This document shows, piece by piece, positions 35,960-46,214 of a DNA stretch of 64,000 bases. Source of the stretch: Rhodosorus marinus (Eukaryota > Rhodophyta > Stylonematophyceae > Stylonematales > Stylonemataceae); NCBI GenBank assembly GCA_029953675.1, contig JAMWBK010000009.1, forward strand, positions 186,001-250,000. The letters are read 5' to 3'. The notes beneath the pieces are model-generated. The model was not told the DNA's origin. It did not search any database and saw only the letters and a list, made by a program, of their open reading frames with translations. Each line of letters starts with the position of its first letter. Position 1 is the stretch's first letter. The translations under genes were made by a program, and so were the position numbers.

Positions 35960-37049
35960 CCTGACCACTCTCCTCAGCCCACCAAGTCATTGCCATGCTG
36001 TCACATCCATCCCGATATCCAGGCTTCGTAACTACAACCTCACCTAATCCAAACGGAACCAGAAATCTCACCTGGTCCTACATGTACAAAAGTCGGCCTT
36101 TTAAATTCTCATAAGGCCAACGCCGACCAACTTGACTCCAAATGAGATGAACTCATGCACACCCAACGTCATTAGAGACCCAACAACCGCGCTGATCCGC
36201 CGGCAATCTAACTCTATCAAGACCCACGTCTCTCTACAAACGCATAAACTTCAAAGGATCCATTCTACCTCTTCAATTCTGGCAAAACCTGTTTCTCATG
36301 GACTGGTACTTAAAAGACCCCGCAAGCACTGTCAACTGGATGAAAATCCTTTCGGGCTACTTTAGCTGGATGTCTTCCACTCCTACGAGTCTGGCGTCCT
36401 TCTGCCAACCCCATAGATTCTGTAAATTTTGTTTTCTGATGACCGCATGCTTGTATGCTGTACAGTACACCCCCTCAAACTCGACGAGTCTCCTGATGAC
36501 CTGTGTGTGCCTAAGTCTCTCCGGCCTATGAAAATTCGAAGGATTTGGATGAGCAAAGTTCGACTTCGTTTTGCAGCAGGTATTGCTCATACTGTTTCAG
36601 CCTTAGGCCCTACTGGCGCAGAGCACAGGTTTCGTTGCAAAACTAGACTTATAATCTTGAAACGCAAGAGGCACTTGCCTCAGGTGCAAACTACCGATTG
36701 CGAGGAACCCGTTTCGTAGGGTACTCTGTGATCTGCAATCTTCGCCAAACCGGTCGGAGTGGTGTTCTTTGATCCATACGAGCTTGACGCGGGGGAGAAG
36801 TGGGCTGGATTCATTCCAAACTTTGCAGATTTTAGCAACATGTGCTTGTTTGTTTCATGTCTCCTAGCCTCTTGAGTACGCGGCGCTCGGAGCGGCGAGT
36901 GAGCTGGCTCGGGCGTGAAAGAGCTACTCGGTTTCTCTGGCAATTTGCAATTCGAAAGGCTCATGAATTTTTCTTGTGGCCTTGTGGCATCTGACTAATA
37001 GTGGCGGGCTTCGGTATTGAGTCTGATATAGTGAGCACGAGCTTGGTTC
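35960..37049. other. Spacer upstream of the CABIN1-like gene
   Basis: No recognised gene. Short frames at 36132-36719 (plus) and 36680-36964 (minus) carry no motif. Confidence 0.35.
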
Positions 37050-37698
37050 TCACAGGCGAATCTTTGAGGATAAGCTGTTCTGAGCTTCTTGTAGCCGGTC
37101 CAGTGCCTTGATCTTGTATTGAAGGCCTCGCAGCCCATCTGTGAATGTTGCGTACAGCATTTGCTGCAAATGGTCGTTTGCCCTCTGGATATCTTCCCCA
37201 AAACCTTTCGAGGCGTGCTCTGGTCAGGAATACAAGGCAGAAAGACAATGCAAACGGCCACTCAGAAGCGAAGTGAGTTTCGTAGTACCTTCCAAGATCC
37301 CTTGAAGCTTGTGGGACAGCTTGTCAAGCGTATCTTTTCTACTTTCGATACCCGCCAAGCCATGCTGAGCTTCGGCTGATGCTTTTTCGCGAATATCGTC
37401 ATCGTTTGGCTGAAGCGACTCTAGGGACAAATTGCGGCCCTCAGCGTAATCCGCCGCGCTTTCCCCATGTTCTAAGGGGAGCATCTGCTTGTTCAGAACA
37501 TTTCCAACTTCCTAGAACGAGCCAAGCTCTCCGTCGTCATAAAGGGCGAACTAGATCGGACAGCATGGAAAGCAGACTCTCCATTTCTTGCGACAGAAAG
37601 GACTGATTTCCCTTGGTGGGCTGTTCATGACTCACAGTACTAATATGTCCTCTCCTTGGTTCCTCGTTGTCTGCGATTGAGTCCGGTCCGGAGGGCAT
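37050..37698 (-). CDS. Small coiled-coil protein, possibly KxDL/BLOC-1-BORC-like
   Basis: Exons 37698-37636, 37511-37289 and 37219-37050 on the minus strand, with introns of 124 bp (GTGAGT...TTCTAG) and 69 bp (GTACTA...GACCAG). Phases agree and the product is 151 residues. The last two exons form a continuous heptad-rich region: IESRKDTLDKLSHKLQGIL, then EDIQRANDHLQQML, then YKIKALDRLQEAQNSLSSKI. The spacing of two Lys-x-x-Leu-Asp-type blocks recalls the KxDL fold of KXD1, a subunit of BLOC-1/BORC lysosome-positioning complexes, but the similarity is weak. The N-terminus is short, polar and acidic. The first exon boundary is the least certain: the frame stays open past the donor to a stop about 80 bp later, and a shorter intron is possible. 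No membrane segment or signal peptide. Function is not established. Confidence 0.5.
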
Positions 37699-39556
37699 GA
37701 TGGCCGTGTGCAAAAGAAACAAACAACAAACAAAGTCCTTTAACAGAATCTCGGACACCGTCTTCTCTAAGGGGAACAGCAACCTCGTCTCCTCGTAAAA
37801 CCCAAGATTCTTCTTTCCTTGGAACCACGTACCCATGCCAGCGATCTTTACCCAGACTCGGCTGCCCCTTGCCTTTCCGAAGTCGCCCACTCTGAGGGCA
37901 ACCCCTGGCCGCAGAAAACAAGCACAGCAACAACTTTGATCCGTTCGAGGACATGGCCGATAGTTGCAATCAGGGCTTGGCAAAAATAAGTAAACTTCTA
38001 GAACCGCGCTTAATCCGCAGAACATCATAATTTTGGTTCTGAAAAGCAGGAAAATAAGCCCACCAAACAAAATTAAGCTTTTTCTAAAACTTTTAGTCAG
38101 ATAACATATTGAGACTAGCAATTCTTTTTTAGTGAGTTTGGCGACCCCCTCTGATGCTGATGTTGGTAGGTTCAAAAAAAGAATTCATTTGAATTTAAGA
38201 CAATTTATTAAAGCACTGGGTCATTAGGCAGGGGGTGAGGGGTGACAAATTGGTGGGTGTTGATGGTGGTGTCCGGGGTGAGGTGAGCTAGGTGGCGTTT
38301 TGAGCATTTGCGGAGGATGTTTTGCGCGGACTGAGCGATCAGCTAAGAAGGTAGTTCTGGTCAGCTAGAACGAGTTCGACTTATACAACTTACCTGACCG
38401 AATTTCGTCATTGCATGCGTAAGTTGACTATGGCCAAGGACGCTTCGAAAGAGGCGATCAGTCTGGCGGCTACAATTCTTGCAGAGACAATATTGTCCGT
38501 GCGGCTCGATAGTTCGCCTCAAAACAAGCCAAGTAGGATCGAAGGATTGTATTCCTCATCGACCACTCCTGTCCTCCACAGATAACCCTTTCCAATACGA
38601 CACGAGGAGTCAAGCGCTTAGAAACAAGTGCGAAAACGAAGGGCCACGGGGTCACAACAAGTGCAACGCTTCTTCACACGCAAACACCTCCATAGAGCTT
38701 TCATATTTGCAAAAGGGGGATTTGAGCAGGATTGGATAAGCGCTCCGGCACCCTCCACTAACACAGAATCAGCGCTCTTTGTATCGTGTGTGTCCCCAGA
38801 TACCGTTCACATTCACCATCGGTAGCAAAACGATTTTGGAAAAATTGCTAACAATATCAGCAATTGGTACTTGGATATCGCATTAAACAATGAACGCGAA
38901 CGAATCTTTTTTCAAGAATTTGCCAATATAGGCAGTACTGCAGACAGAGGGAGGACTCTTGCCGGGCTATCTGTCTGCTAGCTAGGGTTCTTCGCTATAT
39001 TGTTTTTGAAATAAAATTCACAGGAATCAATAGAGATGTGTCGGTTAGGATATTTTCGTCTGTTCAATTTTGTTCCATTCGTGGAGGAGATTTGTTGGAG
39101 AAAATTATGGTTACTGGTTCTCAATTGGATATTAATATATATCCTCTAGATAAATAAATATCAATATTGTGCTTATCGCCTCTCCTGAATGTTTTGGTTC
39201 AGAAATTTTTTTGCGGTCTGGGGCGTAGCATTGGAAAAGGTGCGGGGTAGGAACAGAGGGTATCTTCCTGTAATCATTTTTTGAAGTAGAAAATACTATG
39301 GGGGGTTTGTAGTGAGGATAAGAAAGACATGAACTGGTTAAGAGAATCCAGGAAAGGGACGGAATACTTCCCTTGCATTAGTGGCGAATGGGCTGTGCAG
39401 CTGACTGATCTGATCTTAACATAGGAAACGGGTTTTTTATATTTTAGTAACTATTATCACTTCCCATTTTTCGTATAGTACAAAAACATATCAATGCCAA
39501 AAACTTGGAATGGAGAACAAGCAACGTCTTGTCATATTCCGGATCAACCACTATTC
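37699..39556. other. Spacer before the HAD gene cluster
   Basis: No recognised gene. A minus-strand frame runs 38175-37537 through the first exon of the coiled-coil gene, but its upstream part has no domain. 39000-39500 is A+T rich and is the 3' flank of HAD copy 1. Confidence 0.35.
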
Positions 39557-40561
39557 TTACACGGCTGTGAGCTGTACCGTATCGTTCTTCTGGGATGGAA
39601 CGATTTGCGCTTGCTCAACCCTATTATACAAGCTGGATGACAATCCGTTCAGAGAGTTGTTCCTCAGCACGTAGCGATTCAACGCATGAGCTACACCAGC
39701 CTCGTCGTTCGTTTTCGTTACGTCCTTGGCAACGTTCTTCAAGCATGGCATAGCATTCCCCATCGCTACTCCGTACTTTGCCATTTCCATCATCTCCAGG
39801 TCGTTTTCAGCGTCTCCAAGAGCTAGGAGGTTGTCAAATTTCCCTCCAAAGCTGTCCAGGAACATTTCCACCCCAGCACCCTTTGACCCCTGTCCGGGCA
39901 AGATTTCGATCATGTCGGGAATCGCCTGGGTCACCTTCGCTTCACCCTCCATCAATATGTCGATCTCTCCACGGTACTTCTTGCACTCTTCCACTGGTGC
40001 AAGGAACATGAACTTGTGCAGTGGAACCTTTCCGATCACGTTCTCCCATTTTCCGATAGGTTCCGGGTGTGGTTCCTTGTAAGGGCGAAGTTTCTCCGTC
40101 TCTGCGTCAAACTTCTCGCACAGGATTCGGTCCTCGTTGTACGCAACAAGCGTCATCCCAAGCTCGCGCGCCTTGTTCACAATCTTCCAGCTCGTGCTCT
40201 CCGGCACCGTCTTCTCGTATACAATCTCTCCCTTCAGCCCATACACAATCAGGCCGTTAAGGAATACTCCGGGCACCTGGCCACCGTAGGCCTTGCGCAG
40301 GTGCTCCTCAATCGTAGGGCCTACACTGTTCAGCACGCCCTGTCGGGACTTGCCACTAGCACAGACAAACTTGACACCACCCGCAAGCGTATCGATGATC
40401 GCCTCCTCCACTCTCGGGTCAACGCTGTGCTTGCTATTCAGCAGCGTCCCATCAACATCACATGTGACGTACTTCACATTGGGTCTTTGTTGCGGTACGC
40501 TCCTGACTTTCTTCACGATCACTCTCGAGTCGATTGTTGTCCTCCTCACCTTCACAGCCAT
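39557..40561 (-). CDS. Cof-type HAD-superfamily phosphatase, copy 1
   Basis: Intronless, 334 residues from ATG 40561. Cof-type (class IIB cap) HAD enzymes are Mg-dependent phosphatases of sugar phosphates, FMN or other small metabolites. Motif I is CDVDGTLL with nucleophile Asp35 and acid/base Asp37. Motif II is the Ser of FVCASGKSR (about residue 69). Motif III is the Lys of GQGSKGAGV. Motif IV is LALGDAENDLEMM with the two metal Asp. The cap domain lies between motifs II and III (GVFLNGLIVYGLKGEIVYEK to PDMIEILPG). The first 30 residues are basic and Val/Arg/Lys rich, possibly organelle targeting. One of three near-identical genes, head-to-head with copy 2. Differences from copy 2 include Gly for Cys at residue 61 and a few N-terminal changes. 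The promoter is read leftward from a TATA box at 40732-40739. Substrate unknown. Confidence 0.92.
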   Translation of the reverse strand: MAVKVRRTTIDSRVIVKKVRSVPQQRPNVKYVTCDVDGTLLNSKHSVDPRVEEAIIDTLAGGVKFVCASGKSRQGVLNSVGPTIEEHLRKAYGGQVPGVFLNGLIVYGLKGEIVYEKTVPESTSWKIVNKARELGMTLVAYNEDRILCEKFDAETEKLRPYKEPHPEPIGKWENVIGKVPLHKFMFLAPVEECKKYRGEIDILMEGEAKVTQAIPDMIEILPGQGSKGAGVEMFLDSFGGKFDNLLALGDAENDLEMMEMAKYGVAMGNAMPCLKNVAKDVTKTNDEAGVAHALNRYVLRNNSLNGLSSSLYNRVEQAQIVPSQKNDTVQLTAV

Positions 40562-40731
40562 TTCGAATTTGTAATTGTATTTTTAGAAGCAATCGTGCGT
40601 CCTTATAAGTTTATAACAAGATCAAGTATCTCTTCACAGGTTCGTGTCCTTCTGGTTGTTCACCTTCCTCGCCTGCCGCTTACTTGCCCTTCCAAGATTG
40701 CGTCTCCGCGGCATTTCACCCCCCACTTACG

Positions 40732-40739
40732 TATTTATA
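40732..40739 (-). promoter_or_regulatory. TATA box of HAD copy 1
   Basis: TATAAATA on the minus strand in the context GGGTATAAATACG, about 170 bp before the ATG. HAD copies 2 and 3 have the same octamer in a similar context and position. Confidence 0.7.
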
Positions 40740-40790
40740 CCCTTGCGAAGTGATCTGTGTATCTGTTCAGCTCGCCCCCTATCCCCCCCC

Positions 40791-40827
40791 TCAAAATGTG
40801 ATTCTGCAGAAAGCACCAAATGGATTC
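40791..40827 (-). promoter_or_regulatory. Promoter block shared by HAD copies 1 and 2
   Basis: Read on the minus strand it starts GAATCCATTTGGTGCTT and ends near CACATTTTGA. Copy 2 has GAATCCATTTGTGCTT and CACATTGGGA at 44970-45010. Both lie 30-90 bp upstream of the TATA box. It is a remnant of the common promoter. Confidence 0.6.
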
Positions 40828-40983
40828 ATAATAAAAATTTTCAATTTTTTCCCTCCCATTTATTGATTTGAACTAATTTCAGAGAGGACTGCAGACCACA
40901 TCATTTATTCAAAAATATATGAAAATTAACGAGTTCCAGGACTAGCGTTGGATATGATAGCATGAATTTCAAGAGATTTGTTC

Positions 40984-41540
40984 TGGCCACATGGTGTTTC
41001 TTGGCCAAGCAATTACTTTCAAACTACGGTACTACGAAAACTCTATATTTTAATGACTTGTTCTGGCCATACATGGCCGGACTCCTTTTTTCGTTTTTCG
41101 TGCTCAGAGGAATATGAAAAGAAAAGCATTTCAGGCCATTACATAGAAACCATTGGCAAAATTTCCATCTTTGTGCAAGTCCACCTATAGAAATATGCAT
41201 TATTTTATACGGCCAGAGCTGGACAGTAAATAAATACTTTATTTTAAATATATATTTCAATATATATTTAAAAATATTATATTATAGAAATAATATCTTG
41301 GCCATATCTGGCCACTATAAATCTATTACAATATTCGTCCAAATACACAATATAATAGAAAAATAATCGACTCCTTTGCACTTTGCTGATCAGTCCAGGA
41401 ACTTTCGAATGCGAGGCGGATGAAACTTATGTTGATAAAGAGAAGAAATTACCTGGCCAATGCTGGCCGCAGAATATTATCGCCAGTTAATTCGATCGTA
41501 TATTTAATAGTAGAACTTTTCCGTTGGGCACTTTTGGCCA
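40984..41540. promoter_or_regulatory. Cluster of TGGCCA half-sites and N4-spaced pairs upstream of HAD copy 1
   Basis: Exact pairs GGCCA-N4-TGGCC occur at 41064-41078 (TGGCCATACATGGCC), 41299-41314 (TGGCCATATCTGGCCA) and 41454-41468 (TGGCCAATGCTGGCC). A one-mismatch pair lies at about 41211-41224 (GGCCAGAGCTGGAC). Single TGGCCA sites lie at 40984, 41002 and 41535. The surrounding sequence is A+T rich, so the G+C-rich half-sites stand out. The half-site repeats every 10 bp, one helical turn. Confidence 0.72.
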
Positions 41541-41702
41541 AAAAAATTCAAATGGTTTTCTAGACGAAATGATAGTCTACGTTTGAAATATCTAGTCATT
41601 CTGATCTAGCCTCTTAAATATTCTTTGAAATATGTCCTGAACTCTCGGGCAACAAGGTAATACATATATATTTAGCCACTATCGACTTCAGTTTTACGAC
41701 AC

Positions 41703-41957
41703 GTGAGTATTCTGGACTTGATGTTGGTCCTTATTGACGGAAAGAGATACAAAGAAACGGTTAACGTCTTCCCTGATATAGAAGAAAAATGTCAGGGGGT
41801 GAAACGCATGGCTATTGCATCTGAAAAATTTCTGCGACTGGCAAACTATCCTGGGGGTGTTTACTTGAATATTCTAGAGCCTTTTCTTACGAAGAACAAT
41901 ATTCCGATTTCGGCGCGCGATTCTCTGTGGGGCCAGGCTGAAAGTTCTGCGTTTTGA
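41703..41957 (+). other. Short open frame of unknown status
   Basis: 84 codons in the HAD1-HAD2 spacer, with plausible protein-like composition (FPDIEEKCQGVKRMAIASEK) but no motif, no matching intron signals and no ATG in a clear context. It may be a decayed coding fragment. Listed because it lies inside the repeated HAD region. Confidence 0.2.
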
Positions 41958-42125
41958 AAAGTTCTAAGCCGTTAGGAGGGGTTCAGCAACGGTCTAAACT
42001 GATTTCGGAGACATAGCAAATAGTAAGGAACTGCTTGGTCTATACCCCCCCAATTTTGACTGAGGGAAACTGATGAGAATTTAAATAGATGTTTTTGCGT
42101 TATTTATTTCATAGGTTGTTAGATT

Positions 42126-42884
42126 TTGAGCGGGAAACTCTGGAGGGGTGGGATAATTATGGTACTGACGCAAGGATTGTCCCGCTGGGAAGGGTGGTTG
42201 CTGGGGGTTTCGTCCACAATAAATTTCTCTCCGATATTTGTAGAAGGCTTCTGTACGGACAGCGATTGTTCGTGCTTTGTTGATATGAGAGAAGAGCGTT
42301 TTCCCGCTGCAGGGTCACACCACAAAAAAAATAGCTGGACAGATATTTCGTCAACAGATTTGCTTTTAAAGAAAAAACTGCACCGGAATTACATCAGTGC
42401 TTTCTATGGGTGGCGGTGGTTGCAACATATGGATTGGAAAATCAAAATCCACGTCTTCGGGAAGGCCCGCCCGAATTTCTTTGGAGCCGGTCCCCCCCAG
42501 ACTCGCCATGACATTTTGATCAGCCGCTTTTTCGTTCCCTCCAAAGTTTCGGATTGCGCTCTGTTCGAGAGGCAGCTTTCAATTTTGATTGGGACAATCT
42601 TTTTTCCGAAATTTTCTGAGGCAGGGAAGCTTCGATTTGGATATTCTATTGACCATTCTCGAAAATGCTCAGCTCCGCTGAGCGAATTTAAATATGTATA
42701 TTACCTCTTTATTTTACTTTTATTCCAGATCAGCAGAAGCACATACGTGGGGTATGACATCGAAAACAATTATTCCAACAAGACACCATCTCCCAACTCC
42801 TTGATAGGTCGGATTGCTAAGCGAAAGTACCTCATATATTTGGAAAAAGAAGTTAATTGGTGCTATTCTTTGCAAGAAGGCTAG
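42126..42884 (+). other. Open frame overlapping a diverged duplicated segment
   Basis: A 252-codon frame without a recognised domain. Its middle part (about 42410-42732) is a diverged copy of 44120-44455: both contain TTTTGATTGGGA followed by a T-rich run and an F-F-P-K-(F/L)-(S/L) peptide, then a run of alignable sequence to a TTTACTTT/TTTTCC stretch. Frames are not conserved throughout, so I do not call a gene; it may be a relic of a gene or transposable element. Confidence 0.3.
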
Positions 42885-44119
42885 GGGTAGAAGAAACAAA
42901 AACAATTACTAAATTGCAATAAAAATGAATTCATGTGTTGTTAAATAATTCTACTCCTGCCTTTCGCTAAAAATCTACAATCGTTTTCCCAGAACTTTAA
43001 AACAAAAGATGGCGGGGGCAAGTGCTATCGGGACTAAAGTGCGCGGTTACCATGCCAGGATCTTTTTTTAGTCAACTGTTACTTGGATGGGTAGGTCATT
43101 AGGAGATGAGATACTTTGATGCCTAGATTGGCAACGTGAAACTCCGATTCAAATATTGTGGAATAAAAAACTGCATCGGTTAGTTTGAGAAGATCTTCGC
43201 TCTCAGGAGAGGGAGTCCTTGAAGAGGCTCCTAAGGGTTATTTGAGCGTATGGGCGATGCCCATTTTCATGGGGGGGTGATGGAGTGTGGGAATATCTGG
43301 TCGAAGGTAGTTTTTGATCGAGTAAGTGGTAATTCAGAATGTCCTGAAATTTGGGGCGCGTCCCACAGAGCTCTTTCCTAAAAGGGTTATACAGAATTCT
43401 CGCTCACAATGTTGGGAAGAACGCCCTAGTTCCGTCTGGCGCTACCCTTTCCTCGCTTACAGGGGTTCCGTAACCCCATCCGATTTGATATCTGAAGAAG
43501 ATCTAGAATCTCGGCTTGTCAGACGGGCAGGGAAGATGGCGGCAAAGCAGAGTTGGAAGGCATGGTACACCTCCGCCTGCTTCAGAGCTAGGAGATCCGA
43601 AGCTCGTTGACTAGCTTGAGCGGTACCGCCTCCCTCGAGCGGATTCGTGCTGACCCCGAACGGTTTCCCGCTGCATTTGAGAACACAGGGATTGACGAGG
43701 AACACCAAGCTACACTACCCAAGTTCGCTAGATCAGAAGCTCTTGATGTGCTCTACAGGGAATCTCAGCACGGGCCTTCTGCTCAAAGTGCACAAGGCGT
43801 CCTTGTAGTTCGGAGGAGTCATGGTAAAGAGCTCTTGCAGATGTGACAGACCCAGACTCTGGCCTCCGAGAAAATCAGGATTCTCCGTAGCCTAGCGCAT
43901 AGTTAAGAGACCTCTGTAACTGTCTGCAAGAGCAACAGTTTAGATATTCCAATCAGATCAGATTCCACGAAAGTACAGCCGTCACGAGCCTGACATGAGC
44001 TGTGAGAGCTCAGCATCAACACCATTCTGCCAGCAGCTCATCTTCTATTGAGAGGCAACAGCTCTACCCAGCGTTGAATAGAGTGCTCCTTTTTTTTCAA
44101 GGGGTAGTTCAAAAAAAGA

Positions 44120-44455
44120 TGTCCTCATGGGGTGGCTACGAAAGCGCCTTTCAGGAAAAGATCGTTCAGAAAACGATGGAGGAAAAGCACTCCTACATAT
44201 TTTGTCGGGAACATGTTTCCCCCCGGGGCACGAGTATCATCGTAATCAGAATCGTTTTGGTTCCCAACGGGCTTCGGCTTGCACGGCTGTTCCGAGTGGT
44301 TTTGATTGGGATAAATTTTTTTCCTAAACTTCTGAGGCCGGGATGGGCTACATGGGATATTATATTCGTTTCTCTTGAAATCGTGCCGCAGTCAAGTGCT
44401 CTTTCAAACGGTTTATTTACCCCTTTATTTTTCCACTATTCAGTACTCAACCGCT
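44120..44455 (+). repeat. Diverged duplicate of the 42410-42732 segment
   Basis: See the segment at 42126-42884. By eye several blocks align in the same order: the CCCCCCGG/CCCCCCCAG region, CGTTTTGGTTCCCAA versus CGTTCCCTCC, GATTGGGATAAATT versus GATTGGGACAATC, and a downstream T-rich stretch. Many substitutions and small indels separate them. Confidence 0.45.
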
Positions 44456-44769
44456 CATTCCCTGGGGTATGTGTCTCCTCCACAATTGAGTTCGAAAAGG
44501 AAACGAAGTCAAAGGCTCTCTGTCCCCAGCAGTTTCCATACATTCCTTTCTAAATATTTCGTGAAACGAATAAACCAGAATGGATCGATCACAGATATCC
44601 AGGGGTTAAAGGATATTGATTATACTCTGTTTGAGTAAAACAAATTTGGACCATCCACAAGTTAGTTTTCCTAAATAATCTCAAGCTCTATATTCTTGAT
44701 GTCACATAGTTAGTAAAAAGCTTCAAAAAATTGCCTCCCATTTATCTTAAAAAACAAAACAATTATTGG

Positions 44770-44783
44770 GGCCAGCTTTGGCC
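44770..44783. promoter_or_regulatory. GGCCA-N4-TGGCC site upstream of HAD copy 2
   Basis: GGCCAGCTTTGGCC, 256 bp before the TATA box of copy 2. A further half-site GGGCCA lies near 44837. Same 10-bp repeat spacing as the sites upstream of copies 1 and 3. Confidence 0.68.
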
Positions 44784-44969
44784 TCAAAAACAAAACTTTC
44801 GAAAAACAAAAAGGTTTTTTCTTGAAGAAATTTCTGGGCCAAAAAAGAAGCAGCCCATGCGCCTCTAATTTTTTTTTGAAAACGGTTCATCGCCTGTGAT
44901 TTTGTGCACCCCTCATAAAATTACTCACAATCAAATAATTGAACCATGAAGATTGGAAAATATTATTCC

Positions 44970-45010
44970 GAATCCATTTGTGCTTCCTTTTTGGTGCAGG
45001 TCACATTGGG
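44970..45010 (+). promoter_or_regulatory. Promoter block of HAD copy 2 shared with copy 1
   Basis: GAATCCATTTGTGCTT, then CACATTGGGA; homologous to 40791-40827 on the minus strand. It lies 29-69 bp before the TATA box. Confidence 0.6.
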
Positions 45011-45038
45011 AGATGGATAGATATCACGTCTAGAAGGG

Positions 45039-45046
45039 TATAAATA
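45039..45046 (+). promoter_or_regulatory. TATA box of HAD copy 2
   Basis: TATAAATA in the context GGGTATAAATAGG, 129 bp before the ATG at 45175. Confidence 0.72.
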
Positions 45047-45174
45047 GGTAGGGTTTGCTGGGATCCCCCTGTGGGTTAGCGGATTGTGCAGAGAAAGGGT
45101 AGAGGACTCATAGCCCCAAGACCTAGACTGTTAGCAGTGACTTGATCTTCTCGGATACAATCAAATACATCGAA

Positions 45175-46179
45175 ATGGCGGTCAAGGTGAAGAGGACAAC
45201 AATCGACTCGAGACTGATCGTGAAGAAAGTCAGGAGCGTACCGCAACAAAGACCCAATGTGAAGTACGTCACATGTGATGTTGATGGGACGCTGCTGAAT
45301 AGCAAGCACAGCGTTGACCCGAGAGTGGAGGAGGCGATCATCGATACCCTGGCATGTGGTGTCAAGTTTGTCTGTGCTAGTGGCAAGTCCCGACAGGGCG
45401 TGCTGAACAGTGTAGGCCCTACGATTGAGGAGCACCTGCGCAAGGCCTACGGTGGCCAGGTGCCCGGAGTATTCCTTAACGGCCTGATTGTGTATGGGCT
45501 GAAGGGAGAGATTGTATACGAGAAGACGGTGCCGGAGAGCACGAGCTGGAAGATTGTGAACAAGGCGCGCGAGCTTGGGATGACGCTTGTTGCGTACAAC
45601 GAGGACCGAATCCTGTGCGAGAAGTTTGACGCAGAGACGGAGAAACTTCGCCCGTACAAGGAACCACACCCGGAACCTATCGGAAAATGGGAGAACGTGA
45701 TCGGAAAGGTTCCACTGCACAAGTTCATGTTCCTTGCACCAGTGGAAGAGTGCAAGAAGTACCGTGGAGAGATCGACATATTGATGGAGGGTGAAGCGAA
45801 GGTGACCCAGGCGATTCCCGACATGATCGAAATCTTGCCCGGACAGGGGTCAAAGGGTGCTGGGGTGGAAATGTTCCTGGACAGCTTTGGAGGGAAATTT
45901 GACAACCTCCTAGCTCTTGGAGACGCTGAAAACGACCTGGAGATGATGGAAATGGCAAAGTACGGTGTAGCTATGGGGAATGCTATGCCATGCTTGAAGA
46001 ACGTTGCCAAGGACGTAACGAAAACGAACGACGAGGCTGGTGTAGCTCATGCGTTGAACCGCTACGTGCTGAGGAACAACTCTCTGAACGGATTGTCATC
46101 CAGCTTGTACAATAGGGTTGAGCAAGCGCAAATCGTTCCATCCCAGAAGAACGATAAGGTGCAGCTTGCAACCGTGTAA
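45175..46179 (+). CDS. Cof-type HAD-superfamily phosphatase, copy 2
   Basis: Intronless, 334 residues. The start at 45175 (MAVKVKRTT) matches copy 1; an in-frame ATG 33 bp upstream is less likely. All four HAD motifs are intact (CDVDGTLL, FVCASGK, GQGSKGAG, GDAENDLEM). It is nearly identical to copy 1 throughout the coding region, and to copy 3 only in the core from about 45350 to 46110. There the DNA, including third-codon positions, is almost unchanged. The N-terminal basic leader is shared with copy 1 (one Arg/Lys and one Val/Leu change). It is divergent from copy 1 (4.6 kb between ATGs) and in the same orientation as copy 3. All three are intact, which argues for expressed paralogues rather than pseudogenes; dosage or regulatory differences are the simplest explanation. 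Confidence 0.92.
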   Translation: MAVKVKRTTIDSRLIVKKVRSVPQQRPNVKYVTCDVDGTLLNSKHSVDPRVEEAIIDTLACGVKFVCASGKSRQGVLNSVGPTIEEHLRKAYGGQVPGVFLNGLIVYGLKGEIVYEKTVPESTSWKIVNKARELGMTLVAYNEDRILCEKFDAETEKLRPYKEPHPEPIGKWENVIGKVPLHKFMFLAPVEECKKYRGEIDILMEGEAKVTQAIPDMIEILPGQGSKGAGVEMFLDSFGGKFDNLLALGDAENDLEMMEMAKYGVAMGNAMPCLKNVAKDVTKTNDEAGVAHALNRYVLRNNSLNGLSSSLYNRVEQAQIVPSQKNDKVQLATV

Positions 46180-46199
46180 GAATACTATTGATGATAAGG

Positions 46200-46214
46200 G
46201 GCTCCGAAGGAGCC
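46200..46214 (+). other. 3' hairpin after HAD copy 2
   Basis: GGCTCC-GAA-GGAGCC, a perfect 6-bp stem with a 3-nt loop, 21 bases after the stop codon. It may act in mRNA 3' processing or stability. Copy 3 has a different hairpin in the same place (50538-50553). Confidence 0.5.

Noticed and set aside
36298-36719. Plus-strand frames with a Phe-Ser-Asp-Asp run, considered as a copia RT remnant
   Set aside because: No YVDD context, no neighbouring RT blocks, no LTRs.
39726-40753. Long open frames antisense to HAD copy 1 (and equivalent 187-270 codon frames opposite copies 2 and 3)
   Set aside because: They mirror the coding strand's codon bias, are conserved only because the HAD core is identical, and lack any domain.
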